The notes: generated by a model from the sequence alone, not told the origin. Numbered from the stretch's first letter, positions 49,517 through 59,222 are shown. The stretch is DNA of 64,000 bases from Stenotrophomonas rhizophila (GCF_007667275.1 NZ_VDQT01000004.1:310001-374000), one strand, 5' to 3'. Numbers and translations are program-made.

Positions 49517-49593
49517 TTGGTCCCCTGATGCCGATGATGTGATGCACGGCACACTTTCACGTTTTTTAAACAATTGCGTCATCAGGGGACCAA
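49517..49593 (+). promoter_or_regulatory. Long-range inverted repeat over the autotransporter ribosome-binding site
   Basis: TTGGTCCCCTGATG (49517-49530) is the exact complement of CATCAGGGGACCAA (49580-49593), 49 bases apart. The right arm ends in the AAGGA (49592-49596) that directly precedes the ATG at 49597. In the mRNA the 14-bp stem would reach into the ribosome-binding site and could block translation. The stem is stable in GC terms, while the loop is AT-rich (TTTCACGTTTTTTAAACAAT). It could also be a protein operator. Confidence 0.65.
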
Positions 49594-49596
49594 GGA

Positions 49597-52500
49597 ATGA
49601 ACAAAGTATTCAAGGTGGTATGGAGCAAGGCCGTGGGTCAGTGGGTTGTGACCTCCGAATTCGGCACGGCCGCACGTGGCCGCACCCGCCGCACGGCCAA
49701 CCGCTTGACCACCGGCCCGCTGGCGGCCCTGAGCCTGATGACCGCGCTGGCGTTGTACGGTCCCTCCGCGATGGCGGCGGTGGACATCACCAACATCGGG
49801 TTCGAAACCGGCACGCTTAGCGGCTGGACGTACTCCAAGACCGGCACCCAGGGCTCTACCAGTTATGGCACCACTGGTGTCGGCGCCGCGGTGGTCACCG
49901 GCATGACCGATTTCGAGGCTGACAACGGCAGCCATACCTGGACGGTGACGCCCTTCGGCAACAACATGGCCTCATTGCAGGCGGGTAATGGCTCGGACAC
50001 GTTCGCCACGGCTGCAGCCGCACTTGGGCTGAACGCTGCGAGCAGTGCGCTGGTGGAAAGCACGATGGCCGGGGCGCCCAGGAATGCATCGTGGCTGTAT
50101 CAGGACCTGACCCTCGCTGCGGGGGACTACTTCAGCATGGCGTGGCAGTACGTCTCGACCGACTACGAGCCGTTCAACGATGCCTCGCTGACCTCGCTGA
50201 TCAACCTCGGCGACGCCTCGGTGTTCGCGACGGTGAACAACCAGAACGCGCAGTACGCGCTGCTGGGTGCAACCAACCTCGGCACGGGCAGCTACTCCAC
50301 CGGCAGTTATGGTGCGACCGGCTGGCAGGTCGCAACGTACCAGGTCAGCACGGCAGGCACATACCGCCTGGGGTTCTTGTCACTGAATCTGAAGGACACG
50401 GCGTACAGCCCCGTGCTGTTCGTCGACCAAGCGCCGGGCCTGACATTCGACAAGGGCGTGCCCTTCGGTCCGGTCGCGCCCAATCCGGGCAGCGGAGCGC
50501 CGACCACGCCGACCACGCCGACGACCCCGACCGGCCCGATCGTCATTGATGGGCCCAAGGGCACCGATGAGCTGGGCAACGAAGACGAGGCCTCGTTCGA
50601 GGGCGGTACGCTGGTGGTCGACAAGGACACCAACGTGGATGTCGACTTCAAGATCGACGACAAGCCCGGCACCATCGATCAGAACGGCCACGACTCGACG
50701 TTCACCGGCAAGATCGACGACGCCACCAATGGCGTCCCTGGCTCGCTGATCGTGAAGAACAGCGGCAACGGCGGTTCGGTCACGCTGACCAACACCAACG
50801 GCTACACCGGTACCACCGAAGTCGACGAGAACGCCACGCTGGCATTGTCCGGCAATGGTTCCATCGACAAGTCGAAGAAGCTCGTGATCGACGGTACGCT
50901 GGACGTGACCCAGGCCGGTCCCGTCGTGAACATCACCTCGCTGGACGGCAAGGGTGATGTGGCGCTGGGCAACAACACGCTGTCCATCACCGATGCCAAC
51001 GACGAGTTCGAAGGCACCATCGGCGGGCAGGGTGACGTCGCCATCAAGGGCGGCACGCAGGTGCTCTCGGGTAACAACACCTACGCTGGCGGTACCTCGG
51101 TCAGCAACAACGCCGTGCTGCAGGTAAGCAGTGATGAAAACCTGGGCGACGCCGCAGGCAAGCTCACGCTTGATGGCGGCACGCTGCACACCACCGGCGA
51201 CGTCAACAGCGCTCGTGACGTCGTCCTTGCGGGCAATGGCACGTTTGATACCGACACCAACACCACGCTGACCAACAGCGGCGATGTGTCCGGTACGGGC
51301 GGCCTGATCAAGAACGGCGAAGGCGCCCTGGACCTGACCGGCACGGTCAGCCACAGTGGCGGCACGACCGTCAACGAAGGTGAGCTGACCCTGTCCGGCC
51401 AGAACACCTACACCGGCGGCACCACGCTCAACGGCGGCGTGCTCAACGTCAGCAGCGACGGCAACCTCGGCGATGCCGCAGGCGGCCTGACCTTCAATGG
51501 CGGCACCCTGCACACCACCGGCGACGTCAACAGCGATCGTGACGTCGTCCTTGCGGGCGACGGCACCTTCAATACCGATGCCGACACCACCCTGACCAAC
51601 AGCGGCGACGTGTCGGGCAATGGTGGCCTGATCAAGAACGGCGAAGGCGGCCTGGACCTGACCGGTACGGTGAGCCACAGCGGTGGCACCACGGTGAATG
51701 ACGGCGAGCTGACCCTGTCGGGCCAGAACACCTACACCGGCGGCACCACGCTCAACGGCGGCGTGCTCAACGTCAGCAGCGATGGCAACCTGGGCGATGC
51801 AACGGGTGGCCTTACCTTCAATGGCGGCACCCTGCACACCACCGGCGACGTCAACAGCGATCGAGACGTGGTCCTTGCGGGCGACGGCACTTTCACCACC
51901 GATGCCAACACCACGCTGACCAACAGCGGCGACGTGTCGGGCAATGGTGGCCTGATCAAGAACGGCGAAGGCGGCCTGGACCTGACCGGTACGGTGAGCC
52001 ACAGCGGCGGCACGACCGTCAACGAGGGCGAACTGACCCTGTCGGGCCAGAACACCTACACCGGCGGCACGACGCTCAATGGTGGCGTGCTCAACGTCAG
52101 CAGCGATGGCAACCTGGGCGATGCCGCAGGCGGGCTGACCTTCAACGGCGGCACCCTGCACACCACCGGCGACGTCAACAGTGATCGCGACGTGGTCCTT
52201 GCCGGCGACGGCACCTTCAATACCGAAAGCAACACCACGCTGACCAACAGCGGCGATGTGTCCGGTACGGGCGGCCTGATCAAGAACGGCGAAGGCGGCC
52301 TGGACCTGACCGGTACGGTGAGCCACAGCGGCGGCACCACCATCAACGAAGGCGAGCTGACCCTGTCGGGCCAGAACACCTACACCGGTGGCACCACGCT
52401 CAATGGCGGCGTGCTCAACATCAGCAGCGACGGCAATCTCGGCGATGCAACGGGCGGCCTGACCTTCAACGGCGGCACCCTGCACACCACCGGCGACGTC

Positions 52501-55197
52501 AACAGCGATCGCGACGTGGTCCTTGCGGGCGACGGCACCTTCAACACCGACACCAACACCACGCTGACCAACAGCGGCGACGTGTCGGGCAATGGTGGCT
52601 TGATCAAGAACGGCGAAGGTGGCCTGGACCTGACCGGTACGGTCAGCCACAGCGGCGGCACGACCGTCAACGAAGGTGAGCTGACCCTGTCGGGCCAGAA
52701 CACCTACACTGGCGGCACCACGCTCAATGGCGGCGTGCTCAACGTCAGCAGCGACGGTAACCTGGGCGATGCAACGGGCGGCCTTACCTTCAACGGCGGC
52801 ACCCTGCACACCACCGGCGACGTCAACAGCGATCGCGACGTGGTCCTTGCGGGCGACGGCACCTTCAATACCGACACCAACACCACGCTGACCAACAGCG
52901 GCGACGTGTCGGGTACCGGTGGCTTGATCAAGAACGGCGAAGGCGGCCTGGAGCTGACCGGTACGGTCAGCCACAGCGGTGGCACCACTGTCAACGAAGG
53001 CGAGCTGACCCTGTCGGGCCAGAACACCTACACCGGTGGCACCACGCTCAATGGCGGCGTGCTCAACATCAGCAGCGATGGCAACCTGGGCGATGCAACG
53101 GGCGGCCTGACCTTCAATGGCGGCACCCTGCAGGCATCCTCGTCGATGACCACCGGCCGTTCGATGGTGCTGGACAGCGTGGGCGCGCTGCGCAGCAGTG
53201 AAGGCAGCACCCTGACGGTCAACGGCCCGATCAGCGGCGGCGGCACCCTGGTGGCGGACGGCCAGGGCACGCTGGTGCTTGGCGCGGCCAACACCCACGC
53301 AGGCGGCACGCTGATCAGTGGCGGCACGGTCGTGCTGGCGCATGCTGGCGGGCTGGGTTCCGGCGCCGTAGCGATCAATGACGCGACCCTGCGCACGACG
53401 GTCGACGCCCAGGTGACGCAGCCGCTGCTCGTGATGGGCGAGGCTACTCTGGATGTGGCCTCGGGCACCACCACGCAGCTGACCGGCATGCTGGACGGTT
53501 CGCGCAGCACCGGCTGCTTCATCAAGAGTGGTGCGGGTCGCCTGAACATGGCAGGCACCGCGGTCCTGGCCAATGGCACGTGCGTCAACGAAGGCACCCT
53601 CAGTGCCAATGGCGTGCTGATGAGCAATGTGCAGGTGGAACGTGACGGTACGGTGCGTGGCACGGGCACCATCGCCGGCAACATGCGCGTCGATGGCACG
53701 CTGGCCCCGGGTAACTCGCCGGGCACGCTGGCAGTGACGGGTACGGTCACGCTGACCGACGACGCCACGCTGCAGATCGATATCGACGGGTACGGCACCG
53801 GCGCCGGCGCGGGCAACTACTCGCGCCTGCTGGTGTCCGGCGCGGCCGGTCGCTTCGTCGCCAACGGCACCCTGCAGCCCCTGCTGCGCGGCATCAGTGG
53901 TAATGCGGGCAACACCTTCACCCCGAAGGTGGGCGACATGTTCCGCATCGTCAGTGGCGAGGGCGGCGTGACCGGTACCTTCGACAGGATCCTGCAGCCG
54001 ACCGAGGGCCTGGCCGCCCGCACGCGTTTCCAGGTGTACTACACCACCGGTTTCGACATCGATCTGTACGTGACACCGACGGCCTACAGCGCTGACCTGG
54101 TGGGCAAGGTCAACGGCAACGGCTTGGCCACTGCGGCTGCACTGGATGCATTGGTGGAAGCCAGCGACGCCGGCACCACCACCGCCGAGCAGACCGATCT
54201 GCTGCGCGCGGTATGGCAGCAGGATGCGGTGGCGCTGCCGGTGCTGGTGACCGCCCTGACCGGCGAGAGCCACGCCAAGCTGGCCGCGCTGGCGCAGTCC
54301 AATGCGACCGCACTGGCCGACGACGTGACCGGTCGACTGGGCCAGGGTGTGCTGCTGGATGCCTCCAGCACGCGTATCGACCAGCTGCTGTGGGCCAACA
54401 TCGGCTACGGGGATCTGTCGGTGGACGCGGATGCCAGCGCCGACCGCTTCGATGCCCGCCAGCGTCGTGCCACGGCCGGTATCGACGTGTACCGCTCTTC
54501 CAACGTGGCGTGGGGCGCCGGCCTGGGTCGCACGACGTCGGAACTGGAGCGCAGCCCGCTGGACAACACGCTCGACAGCAACGCGTTCTTTGCCTATGGC
54601 GCGGCCAGGGCAGGTGCGGTGGTGCTGGACGGCATGCTGTCCTACTCGGCCGATCGCTGGGAAAGCCAGCGTCCGGACGCCCTGGGTGCCGATGGTCCGC
54701 TTTCCGGCAAGGCCTCGGGCACTACCCGCATGGCCAGCGCCGGTGTCAGCCTGCCCTTCACCGCGGCAGGCCTGAGCTGGCAGCCCTCACTGCGCGGCAA
54801 CTGGCAGAAGGTTGAGCGCAACGCCTACCGCGAAGGGGGTAACTCGCTGGCGGCGCTGGACGTTGCACGCCTCCAGGCGGAAGGTAGCCGCGCCACGCTC
54901 GGCCTGTCGGTCGGCTCGCTGCGGAACGATCCGCTGGCAGCGCGCGGGACCTGGCAGTTCGGTCTGCAGGCAGGCATCAACCACGGCCAGGCCCGCCAGG
55001 CCACGGTGACCACCGCACTGGCCGGCCAGCGCGTGGACCTGTCCGCCGCCGAAGCGGGCAAGGCCTTCGGTCGGGCCCAGCTGCAGGGCACCGTGCGCCT
55101 GGGAGCGTCGACCTACCTCTACGGTGGCGTCAGCACCGAGCAGGGGTCGGGCGTGGAGAACAACAGCGTCAACGCGGGTATCCGCATCGCGCTGTGA
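49597..55197 (+). CDS. Type V autotransporter with repetitive beta-helix passenger
   Basis: A 1866 aa protein. MNKVFKVVWSKAVGQWVVTSE is an extended signal peptide (ESPR), with the ordinary signal following and cleavage about Ala60. Residues about 61-285 form a beta-rich N-terminal domain (NIGFETGTLSGWTY). A Pro/Thr linker (TTPTTPTTPTGP, about 300-315) leads to a beta-helix with passenger-associated repeats (GGLIKNGEG.L.LTG, GGTTVNEGELTLSGQNTYTGG), six to seven of them near-identical 108-residue units (about 493-1178). Residues about 1590-1866 form the outer-membrane beta-barrel, ending VNAGIRIAL. It is probably a surface adhesin or biofilm factor. No protease motif was seen. The short last residue is Leu, not the common Phe. 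Confidence 0.93.
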   Translation: MNKVFKVVWSKAVGQWVVTSEFGTAARGRTRRTANRLTTGPLAALSLMTALALYGPSAMAAVDITNIGFETGTLSGWTYSKTGTQGSTSYGTTGVGAAVVTGMTDFEADNGSHTWTVTPFGNNMASLQAGNGSDTFATAAAALGLNAASSALVESTMAGAPRNASWLYQDLTLAAGDYFSMAWQYVSTDYEPFNDASLTSLINLGDASVFATVNNQNAQYALLGATNLGTGSYSTGSYGATGWQVATYQVSTAGTYRLGFLSLNLKDTAYSPVLFVDQAPGLTFDKGVPFGPVAPNPGSGAPTTPTTPTTPTGPIVIDGPKGTDELGNEDEASFEGGTLVVDKDTNVDVDFKIDDKPGTIDQNGHDSTFTGKIDDATNGVPGSLIVKNSGNGGSVTLTNTNGYTGTTEVDENATLALSGNGSIDKSKKLVIDGTLDVTQAGPVVNITSLDGKGDVALGNNTLSITDANDEFEGTIGGQGDVAIKGGTQVLSGNNTYAGGTSVSNNAVLQVSSDENLGDAAGKLTLDGGTLHTTGDVNSARDVVLAGNGTFDTDTNTTLTNSGDVSGTGGLIKNGEGALDLTGTVSHSGGTTVNEGELTLSGQNTYTGGTTLNGGVLNVSSDGNLGDAAGGLTFNGGTLHTTGDVNSDRDVVLAGDGTFNTDADTTLTNSGDVSGNGGLIKNGEGGLDLTGTVSHSGGTTVNDGELTLSGQNTYTGGTTLNGGVLNVSSDGNLGDATGGLTFNGGTLHTTGDVNSDRDVVLAGDGTFTTDANTTLTNSGDVSGNGGLIKNGEGGLDLTGTVSHSGGTTVNEGELTLSGQNTYTGGTTLNGGVLNVSSDGNLGDAAGGLTFNGGTLHTTGDVNSDRDVVLAGDGTFNTESNTTLTNSGDVSGTGGLIKNGEGGLDLTGTVSHSGGTTINEGELTLSGQNTYTGGTTLNGGVLNISSDGNLGDATGGLTFNGGTLHTTGDVNSDRDVVLAGDGTFNTDTNTTLTNSGDVSGNGGLIKNGEGGLDLTGTVSHSGGTTVNEGELTLSGQNTYTGGTTLNGGVLNVSSDGNLGDATGGLTFNGGTLHTTGDVNSDRDVVLAGDGTFNTDTNTTLTNSGDVSGTGGLIKNGEGGLELTGTVSHSGGTTVNEGELTLSGQNTYTGGTTLNGGVLNISSDGNLGDATGGLTFNGGTLQASSSMTTGRSMVLDSVGALRSSEGSTLTVNGPISGGGTLVADGQGTLVLGAANTHAGGTLISGGTVVLAHAGGLGSGAVAINDATLRTTVDAQVTQPLLVMGEATLDVASGTTTQLTGMLDGSRSTGCFIKSGAGRLNMAGTAVLANGTCVNEGTLSANGVLMSNVQVERDGTVRGTGTIAGNMRVDGTLAPGNSPGTLAVTGTVTLTDDATLQIDIDGYGTGAGAGNYSRLLVSGAAGRFVANGTLQPLLRGISGNAGNTFTPKVGDMFRIVSGEGGVTGTFDRILQPTEGLAARTRFQVYYTTGFDIDLYVTPTAYSADLVGKVNGNGLATAAALDALVEASDAGTTTAEQTDLLRAVWQQDAVALPVLVTALTGESHAKLAALAQSNATALADDVTGRLGQGVLLDASSTRIDQLLWANIGYGDLSVDADASADRFDARQRRATAGIDVYRSSNVAWGAGLGRTTSELERSPLDNTLDSNAFFAYGAARAGAVVLDGMLSYSADRWESQRPDALGADGPLSGKASGTTRMASAGVSLPFTAAGLSWQPSLRGNWQKVERNAYREGGNSLAALDVARLQAEGSRATLGLSVGSLRNDPLAARGTWQFGLQAGINHGQARQATVTTALAGQRVDLSAAEAGKAFGRAQLQGTVRLGASTYLYGGVSTEQGSGVENNSVNAGIRIAL
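51073..53130 (+). repeat. 324-bp tandem repeats in the autotransporter
   Basis: Units begin with CAGAACACCTAC at 51400, 51724, 52048, 52372, 52696 and 53020, exactly 324 bases apart. A diverged first unit begins near 51073 (327 bases) and the last is partial, ending near 53130. Most differences between units are single synonymous bases or Asn/Asp, Ala/Thr and Val/Ile swaps. Such similarity suggests recent duplication or conversion. Confidence 0.92.
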
Positions 55198-55228
55198 TGC
55201 CAGGCAGCGGGAGGGCACTGCCTTCCCG

Positions 55229-55891
55229 ATGCGGCATGCAATCGAGGCCGCGCAGCCCACTGGGGTGCGCGGCCTTTTTCGTGAGGCCGGCTATGGCGTG
55301 CAGTTCGTCAGCCCCGAGGGCGGCGCGGTGCCGCTGGCCTACATCGATACCCGCAACCGCGAGCACAAGGCGATGGTCTACAACGCCGACTTCATGTGGG
55401 CCCTGGCCAACACGCGCCGGCCCGACGAGGTGGATCCGGCGGGTTACGCCGCGCTGATGTACATCGGTGGCAGCGCGGCAATGTACGGCGTTGCCGAGCA
55501 CCCTGGCCTGCAGTCGCTGGCGGTGCGCATCTACGAGCAGCGGGGTGGCATCGTCTCGGCGGTGTGCCACGGCAGCGCGGGGCTTGTGAACCTGACCCTG
55601 TCCGATGGTTCGGCGTTGGTCGGAGGAAAGCGGGTCACCGGGTATCCAGATGCCTTCGAGGACATGGCGGCCGCCTACTACAGGACTTTCCCGTTCTCGA
55701 TTGAACAACGGCTGCGCAAGAGCAATGGCCAGTTCCGCCACGGTGCCCGCGGAACGTCCCACGTGGAAGCTGATGGGCGGCTCATTACCGGTATGAACTG
55801 GGAATCTACCCGTGGCGTGGTTGCCGCGATCGTGCAGCAGCTGGATGCGCAGGGTGACGCGGTACCCAAGGGCCCGCCGACCGGTGGTTGA
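55229..55891 (+). pseudogene. DJ-1/PfpI family protein gene with its 5' end missing
   Basis: From residue 15 of this frame (LFREAGYGVQFVSPEGGAVPL) the sequence is a clear DJ-1/PfpI (YajL/HchA-like type 1 amidotransferase) domain, with the nucleophile elbow SAVCHGSAGL (catalytic Cys) and GTSHVEADGRLITGMNWES near the end. The first 40 or so residues of the family (first strand and helix, with the conserved glutamate) are absent. What precedes is autotransporter terminator sequence read as protein. ATG 55229 would give 220 aa, but it lies upstream of the terminator. A 5'-truncated copy. Confidence 0.7.
55246..55279 (+). terminator. Rho-independent terminator of the autotransporter gene
   Basis: GGCCGCGC (55246-55253) pairs with GCGCGGCC (55267-55274), extended by CCC/GGG in the inner stem, and is followed by TTTTT (55275-55279). 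It lies 48 bases after the autotransporter stop, and its T-run is the first point where DJ-1 homology begins. Confidence 0.85.
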
Positions 55892-55992
55892 GGGCTGCGG
55901 AAATGCTGCAGTCGTTATTAATGAAAGAGTCTGGCAGGAGCCTCGGTGTTTCTACCTACGCGCGAACCTCGTCGCCGGTCGCATCGCGTTGC

Positions 55993-56814
55993 TCAGTCTC
56001 GTCTGTACACGTCGACCTGGGTCGATGCGCCTGCGGACTGACCCAGCTTGGAGATGTCGTTCCACTGGTCAAGGTTCGGTCTTGGATCCGGACCAGCAGC
56101 GGGAACGCCAAGAAGCTGAGCGTTACTTCCCAACTGGCGCATGAACTCCGTCGTATATGTTTGGACAGTCGCCGGATCGGTCGAGCTCTGGTTCGGAAGA
56201 TACTTCTCAAGCAGATAGTCGACCCTGTGGTCCCCCATCATCCGGGCCACCTCTAGCTTTGCGCGAAGCATCGCGTCCACCGTCTGCGGGTCGCCGTTAC
56301 GCTCTTTGAGCATTGCATGCTCAGCGATCGCGCCCTCCTCATAGGCGTAGACGGCCCCTTGCGACGCGGCATTGTTCAATGCAGCAATCGCCGCTGGCAC
56401 CTCTCCGCGCTTGATCAAGGCCAATCCGTACAGCGTGCGCGACTTGGGGTCATCCGCCCGACCAAGTTCGTCTATGGACATGGCGTCCAAGCCATCCAAC
56501 TCGCGCTGCGTTGGGTAATAGTGCTTCTCAAGCCAGGCAAGTTCAGCCTTGGACAGCGCAACCAGTCGAGGATCAGCGTTCGGCAGCTGGGAGGAATCCA
56601 CTTGGCTTGTGTTTACAGGACCTGGCGTCAGGCTCTTACTGCCTGCAGCCTCAGTCAAGGCCTTGCCACGAGCGGCGAACTCTTCGAGCGTGCCGCTGTC
56701 CGATTGGGCAGCGCCACTGGCTGGGGCCGTCCGGTCAGTCCTGCTATAAACAAGCCACCCGCCGAAGATCGCGACAAGCGAAACTGCGCCCACAACAACT
56801 AACTTCTTCATCAA
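55993..56814 (-). CDS. Hypothetical membrane-anchored periplasmic protein
   Basis: A 273 aa protein with one N-terminal membrane anchor (KKLVVVGAVSLVAIFGGWLVYS) and a hydrophilic, helical periplasmic part. A Sel1/TPR-like patch (TLYGLALIKRGEVPAAIAALNNAASQGAVYAYEEGAI) suggests protein binding. MM start at 56814, or the second Met. Convergent with the truncated DJ-1 gene. The family is not recognised; similar anchored proteins occur scattered in Xanthomonadaceae. Confidence 0.65.
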   Translation of the reverse strand: MMKKLVVVGAVSLVAIFGGWLVYSRTDRTAPASGAAQSDSGTLEEFAARGKALTEAAGSKSLTPGPVNTSQVDSSQLPNADPRLVALSKAELAWLEKHYYPTQRELDGLDAMSIDELGRADDPKSRTLYGLALIKRGEVPAAIAALNNAASQGAVYAYEEGAIAEHAMLKERNGDPQTVDAMLRAKLEVARMMGDHRVDYLLEKYLPNQSSTDPATVQTYTTEFMRQLGSNAQLLGVPAAGPDPRPNLDQWNDISKLGQSAGASTQVDVYRRD

Positions 56815-57560
56815 TTCGACTCCTTAACTACTCCTTGTCGATTGAACTTCTAATTCGTTCGCTGTCCGTAGACGCAAGTGGCAGCCCCTTCTCGCCGGTA
56901 GCGCAAAGCGCACCGCATGAGCGATGAGGCAAAAGACAAGTGGGAAAGGAGGCGACTGGAGCGACCTTGCCCCATGCCTGATGCAACCCGACCTTCCTTG
57001 TCACGGCCTGTCACTTAGCTAAGCGGTTTGACCCCTGTCCTTGGATGCGCCTGATCGCAGCTCGTCGCGGAGTATATTCAAGCGGAAGCCGTAGTCAATA
57101 CGCCTCTTGATCTGAGGTGAGCAGCCGCTCATTGCGGATCTGAGAGATCCGGCAATCAAGAAGTGTGACGCAGTTCCAACCAGCAGACAGCAGACGTAGT
57201 GAGGAAATATTGCGGATGCCTCAAGGATGAGAGCGCAAACTGTGAGCTTTGAGCAAGCGCTGTCCGCGATGGGTTCCTACTTTTTCCCGGCCCCTCGCTT
57301 AATGGAAGCGGCTGATGCGCGCATCTGGGGAGCGTGCCGCCTCTCCGTCACATCGCCGGCTGCTTCGGCAGCTGTCTGTGTTTCATCGAACATATGAAAC
57401 CGCCACCCGAAAGCGGACACGACCGGCGACGACTCAGCGACATTTCGTCGGCGATCCGGGTGATTCATCGGCGGCTTCTGTGGCTTGGTCGCAAACGGGT
57501 TGCCGCACCCCCGCGCGGATGGCAACTTGCAGCGGCGATCACGTCGACCTGGAGCCCCGC
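56815..57560. other. Intergenic region without a clear gene
   Basis: This 746-base gap has lower GC than the flanks, especially 56815-57300. It contains a hairpin CGGATCTGAGAGATCCG near 57136 and half of the dispersed repeat at 57407-57420. Frames here are short or shifted and lack ribosome-binding sites. Nothing else is recognised. Confidence 0.5.
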
Positions 57561-58472
57561 ATGACCCCCGTTGACCTGTATTCGCCCGATCCGGCCCGCG
57601 GCTGGCTGCCCTGGGCCTGGCTGACGCCGATCCTGATGATCCTGTTCAACGCGGCACCGGTGATCGCCCTGGACGGGTGGATGCAATCGCAGCATTGGTC
57701 GACGCCGCGCGGCGATCCAATCGGCCTCGCTGGCTTGCATGCGCTGCTGTGGATCGGCTTCGCGCCGACGCTGGCGGCCGTGCTCGCCTGGGTACGTTTC
57801 GTCGAAGGGCGCTCGCTGGCGAGTATCGGGCTGACCGGTCCGGCGCCGCTGAAAACCTTCCTGCACGGGCTAGCCGTTGGATTCGGCACGATCGCGCTGG
57901 TCGTAGTCGCGATCTGGATGGCTGGCGGCATGCAGGCGGCAGACCTGGGGCCGGCCTGGCGGTCGCCCGTCAGTCTGCTGCACATCGGTCTGCTGCTATT
58001 GGGGTTCATGTTCCAGGCGAGCGTGGAGGAAGTCATCTTTCGCGGCTGGATGTTGTCGGTGGTTGCGCGCAAGACCAATGTCACGGTGGCAGTGCTGCTG
58101 GTATCGCTCGTTTTCTGCTTCCTGCATTTCAGTCCGCACCAGCCGCCCCGGGTCATGCTCGGCACGTTCCTGTTCTCGCTGTTCGCCTGCGCCTGGGCGC
58201 TGCGGACCGGCAATATCTGGGGCGTGATGGGCTGGCACGCCGGGTGGAACTGGTTGCTCGCGACCGGCTTCGAACTGCCCGTCACCGGCATGGATGCGCA
58301 CTTGCCGGCGCTACTGGTGGCGCTGCGCCCGTATGGTCCCGACGCCCTGACCGGTGGCGCGCAAGGGCCGGAAGGCAGTTACCTGTGCAGCGTCTTCTTC
58401 GTCGCGGCGATCGCGTGGATCCAGTGGCGAAAGACGCGCGGAGCTCAGAACTTCTCGCCGACCAGCAGGTAA
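57561..58472 (+). CDS. CPBP family intramembrane metalloprotease
   Basis: A 303 aa protein with about eight membrane segments. The glutamate pair of the CPBP/Abi active site is in SVEEVIFRGWML (EExxxR), with the histidine motif FLHFSPHQPP and the final WGVMGWHAGWNW. These proteases relate to Rce1 and act inside the membrane; bacterial members often protect against bacteriocins. The ATG at 57561 follows TGGAG. Single gene. Confidence 0.88.
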   Translation: MTPVDLYSPDPARGWLPWAWLTPILMILFNAAPVIALDGWMQSQHWSTPRGDPIGLAGLHALLWIGFAPTLAAVLAWVRFVEGRSLASIGLTGPAPLKTFLHGLAVGFGTIALVVVAIWMAGGMQAADLGPAWRSPVSLLHIGLLLLGFMFQASVEEVIFRGWMLSVVARKTNVTVAVLLVSLVFCFLHFSPHQPPRVMLGTFLFSLFACAWALRTGNIWGVMGWHAGWNWLLATGFELPVTGMDAHLPALLVALRPYGPDALTGGAQGPEGSYLCSVFFVAAIAWIQWRKTRGAQNFSPTSR

Positions 58473-58518
58473 CGCCACTGCCCGGGCGGCATCGCCCCGC
58501 CCGGGCCCTTGATGGTCC

Positions 58519-58543
58519 GTCACGACCAACGGTCGTGACCTAC
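58519..58543 (-). repeat. SMAG repeat
   Basis: GTAGGTCACGACCGTTGGTC-type palindrome read on the - strand, between the convergent CPBP and pncA genes. Confidence 0.7.
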
Positions 58544-58595
58544 CGGATGCGGGGTCATCGGCTAGGTCCATTCGGCGGCGTGCCAGTCCCGTGCG

Positions 58596-59222
58596 TTAGA
58601 TCACCTCGATCTTGGCCTTGGCCAGCGCCTCGCGCACCATCCCGTCGTTGGCCTCGGTCACCGGGCGCGTCAGCTCCCAGTGGAACTTCACCCGGAAGCC
58701 GGCCTTCACCGCATCCTGCGCGCTCCACAACACGCAGTAATCGCGCGCCAATCCGCACACATGCACCTCGCGGATGCCACGCTCGTGCAGCCAGCCGGCA
58801 AGGCCGGTGGCCGGGCGGGTGCCGTCAGGCCCATGGTTCTCGCGGAAGGCACTGTAGGAGTCCACCTCGCGGCGGGTGCCCTTGCGCAGGATCAGGTCGG
58901 CGACGGTCCAGTCCACGCCCGGGTGCAGCACGGCGCCCTCGCTGCCCTGCACACAGTGGTTCGGCCACAAGGTCTGCGGCTGCGCGTGCAACAGGATGGT
59001 CTCGAACGGGAGCTTGCCCGGATGCTGGCTGGCGAACGACGCATGGTCAGCCGGGTGCCAGTCCTGGGTTGCCACCACCGTGCGGTAGCGGCGTTCTGCC
59101 AGCAGGTCGGCAATCGGCGCCACCAGCGCATCCCCTTCCTCGCAGGCCAGCGCGCCGCCGGGCATGAAGTCCGGCTGCAGGTCGATTACCAGCAGGGCGA
59201 CATCGGCGGGCAGGGGGGTCAT
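58596..59222 (-). CDS. pncA: Nicotinamidase
   Basis: A 208 aa isochorismatase-fold amidase. The catalytic triad is Asp14 (VIDLQPDF), Lys114 (LRKGT) and Cys163 (GLARDYCV). The metal site is Asp54, His56 and His60 (QDWHPADH). The cis-peptide region NHCVQGSEGA is also present. It converts nicotinamide to nicotinate in NAD salvage. Start at ATG 59222. The gene is 57 bases downstream of queH on the same strand. Confidence 0.95.
   Translation of the reverse strand: MTPLPADVALLVIDLQPDFMPGGALACEEGDALVAPIADLLAERRYRTVVATQDWHPADHASFASQHPGKLPFETILLHAQPQTLWPNHCVQGSEGAVLHPGVDWTVADLILRKGTRREVDSYSAFRENHGPDGTRPATGLAGWLHERGIREVHVCGLARDYCVLWSAQDAVKAGFRVKFHWELTRPVTEANDGMVREALAKAKIEVI

Noticed and set aside
50380..54273. 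A 1297-codon open frame on the strand opposite the autotransporter
   Set aside because: The autotransporter repeats have a codon pattern that leaves the antisense frame open, and the antisense product is a compositional shadow (repeated VAADVEHAA-type runs). The sense protein has signal, linker, repeats and barrel.
57277..57525. An 82-codon frame on the - strand upstream of the CPBP gene
   Set aside because: No ribosome-binding site, it overlaps a dispersed repeat and the protein is low-complexity.
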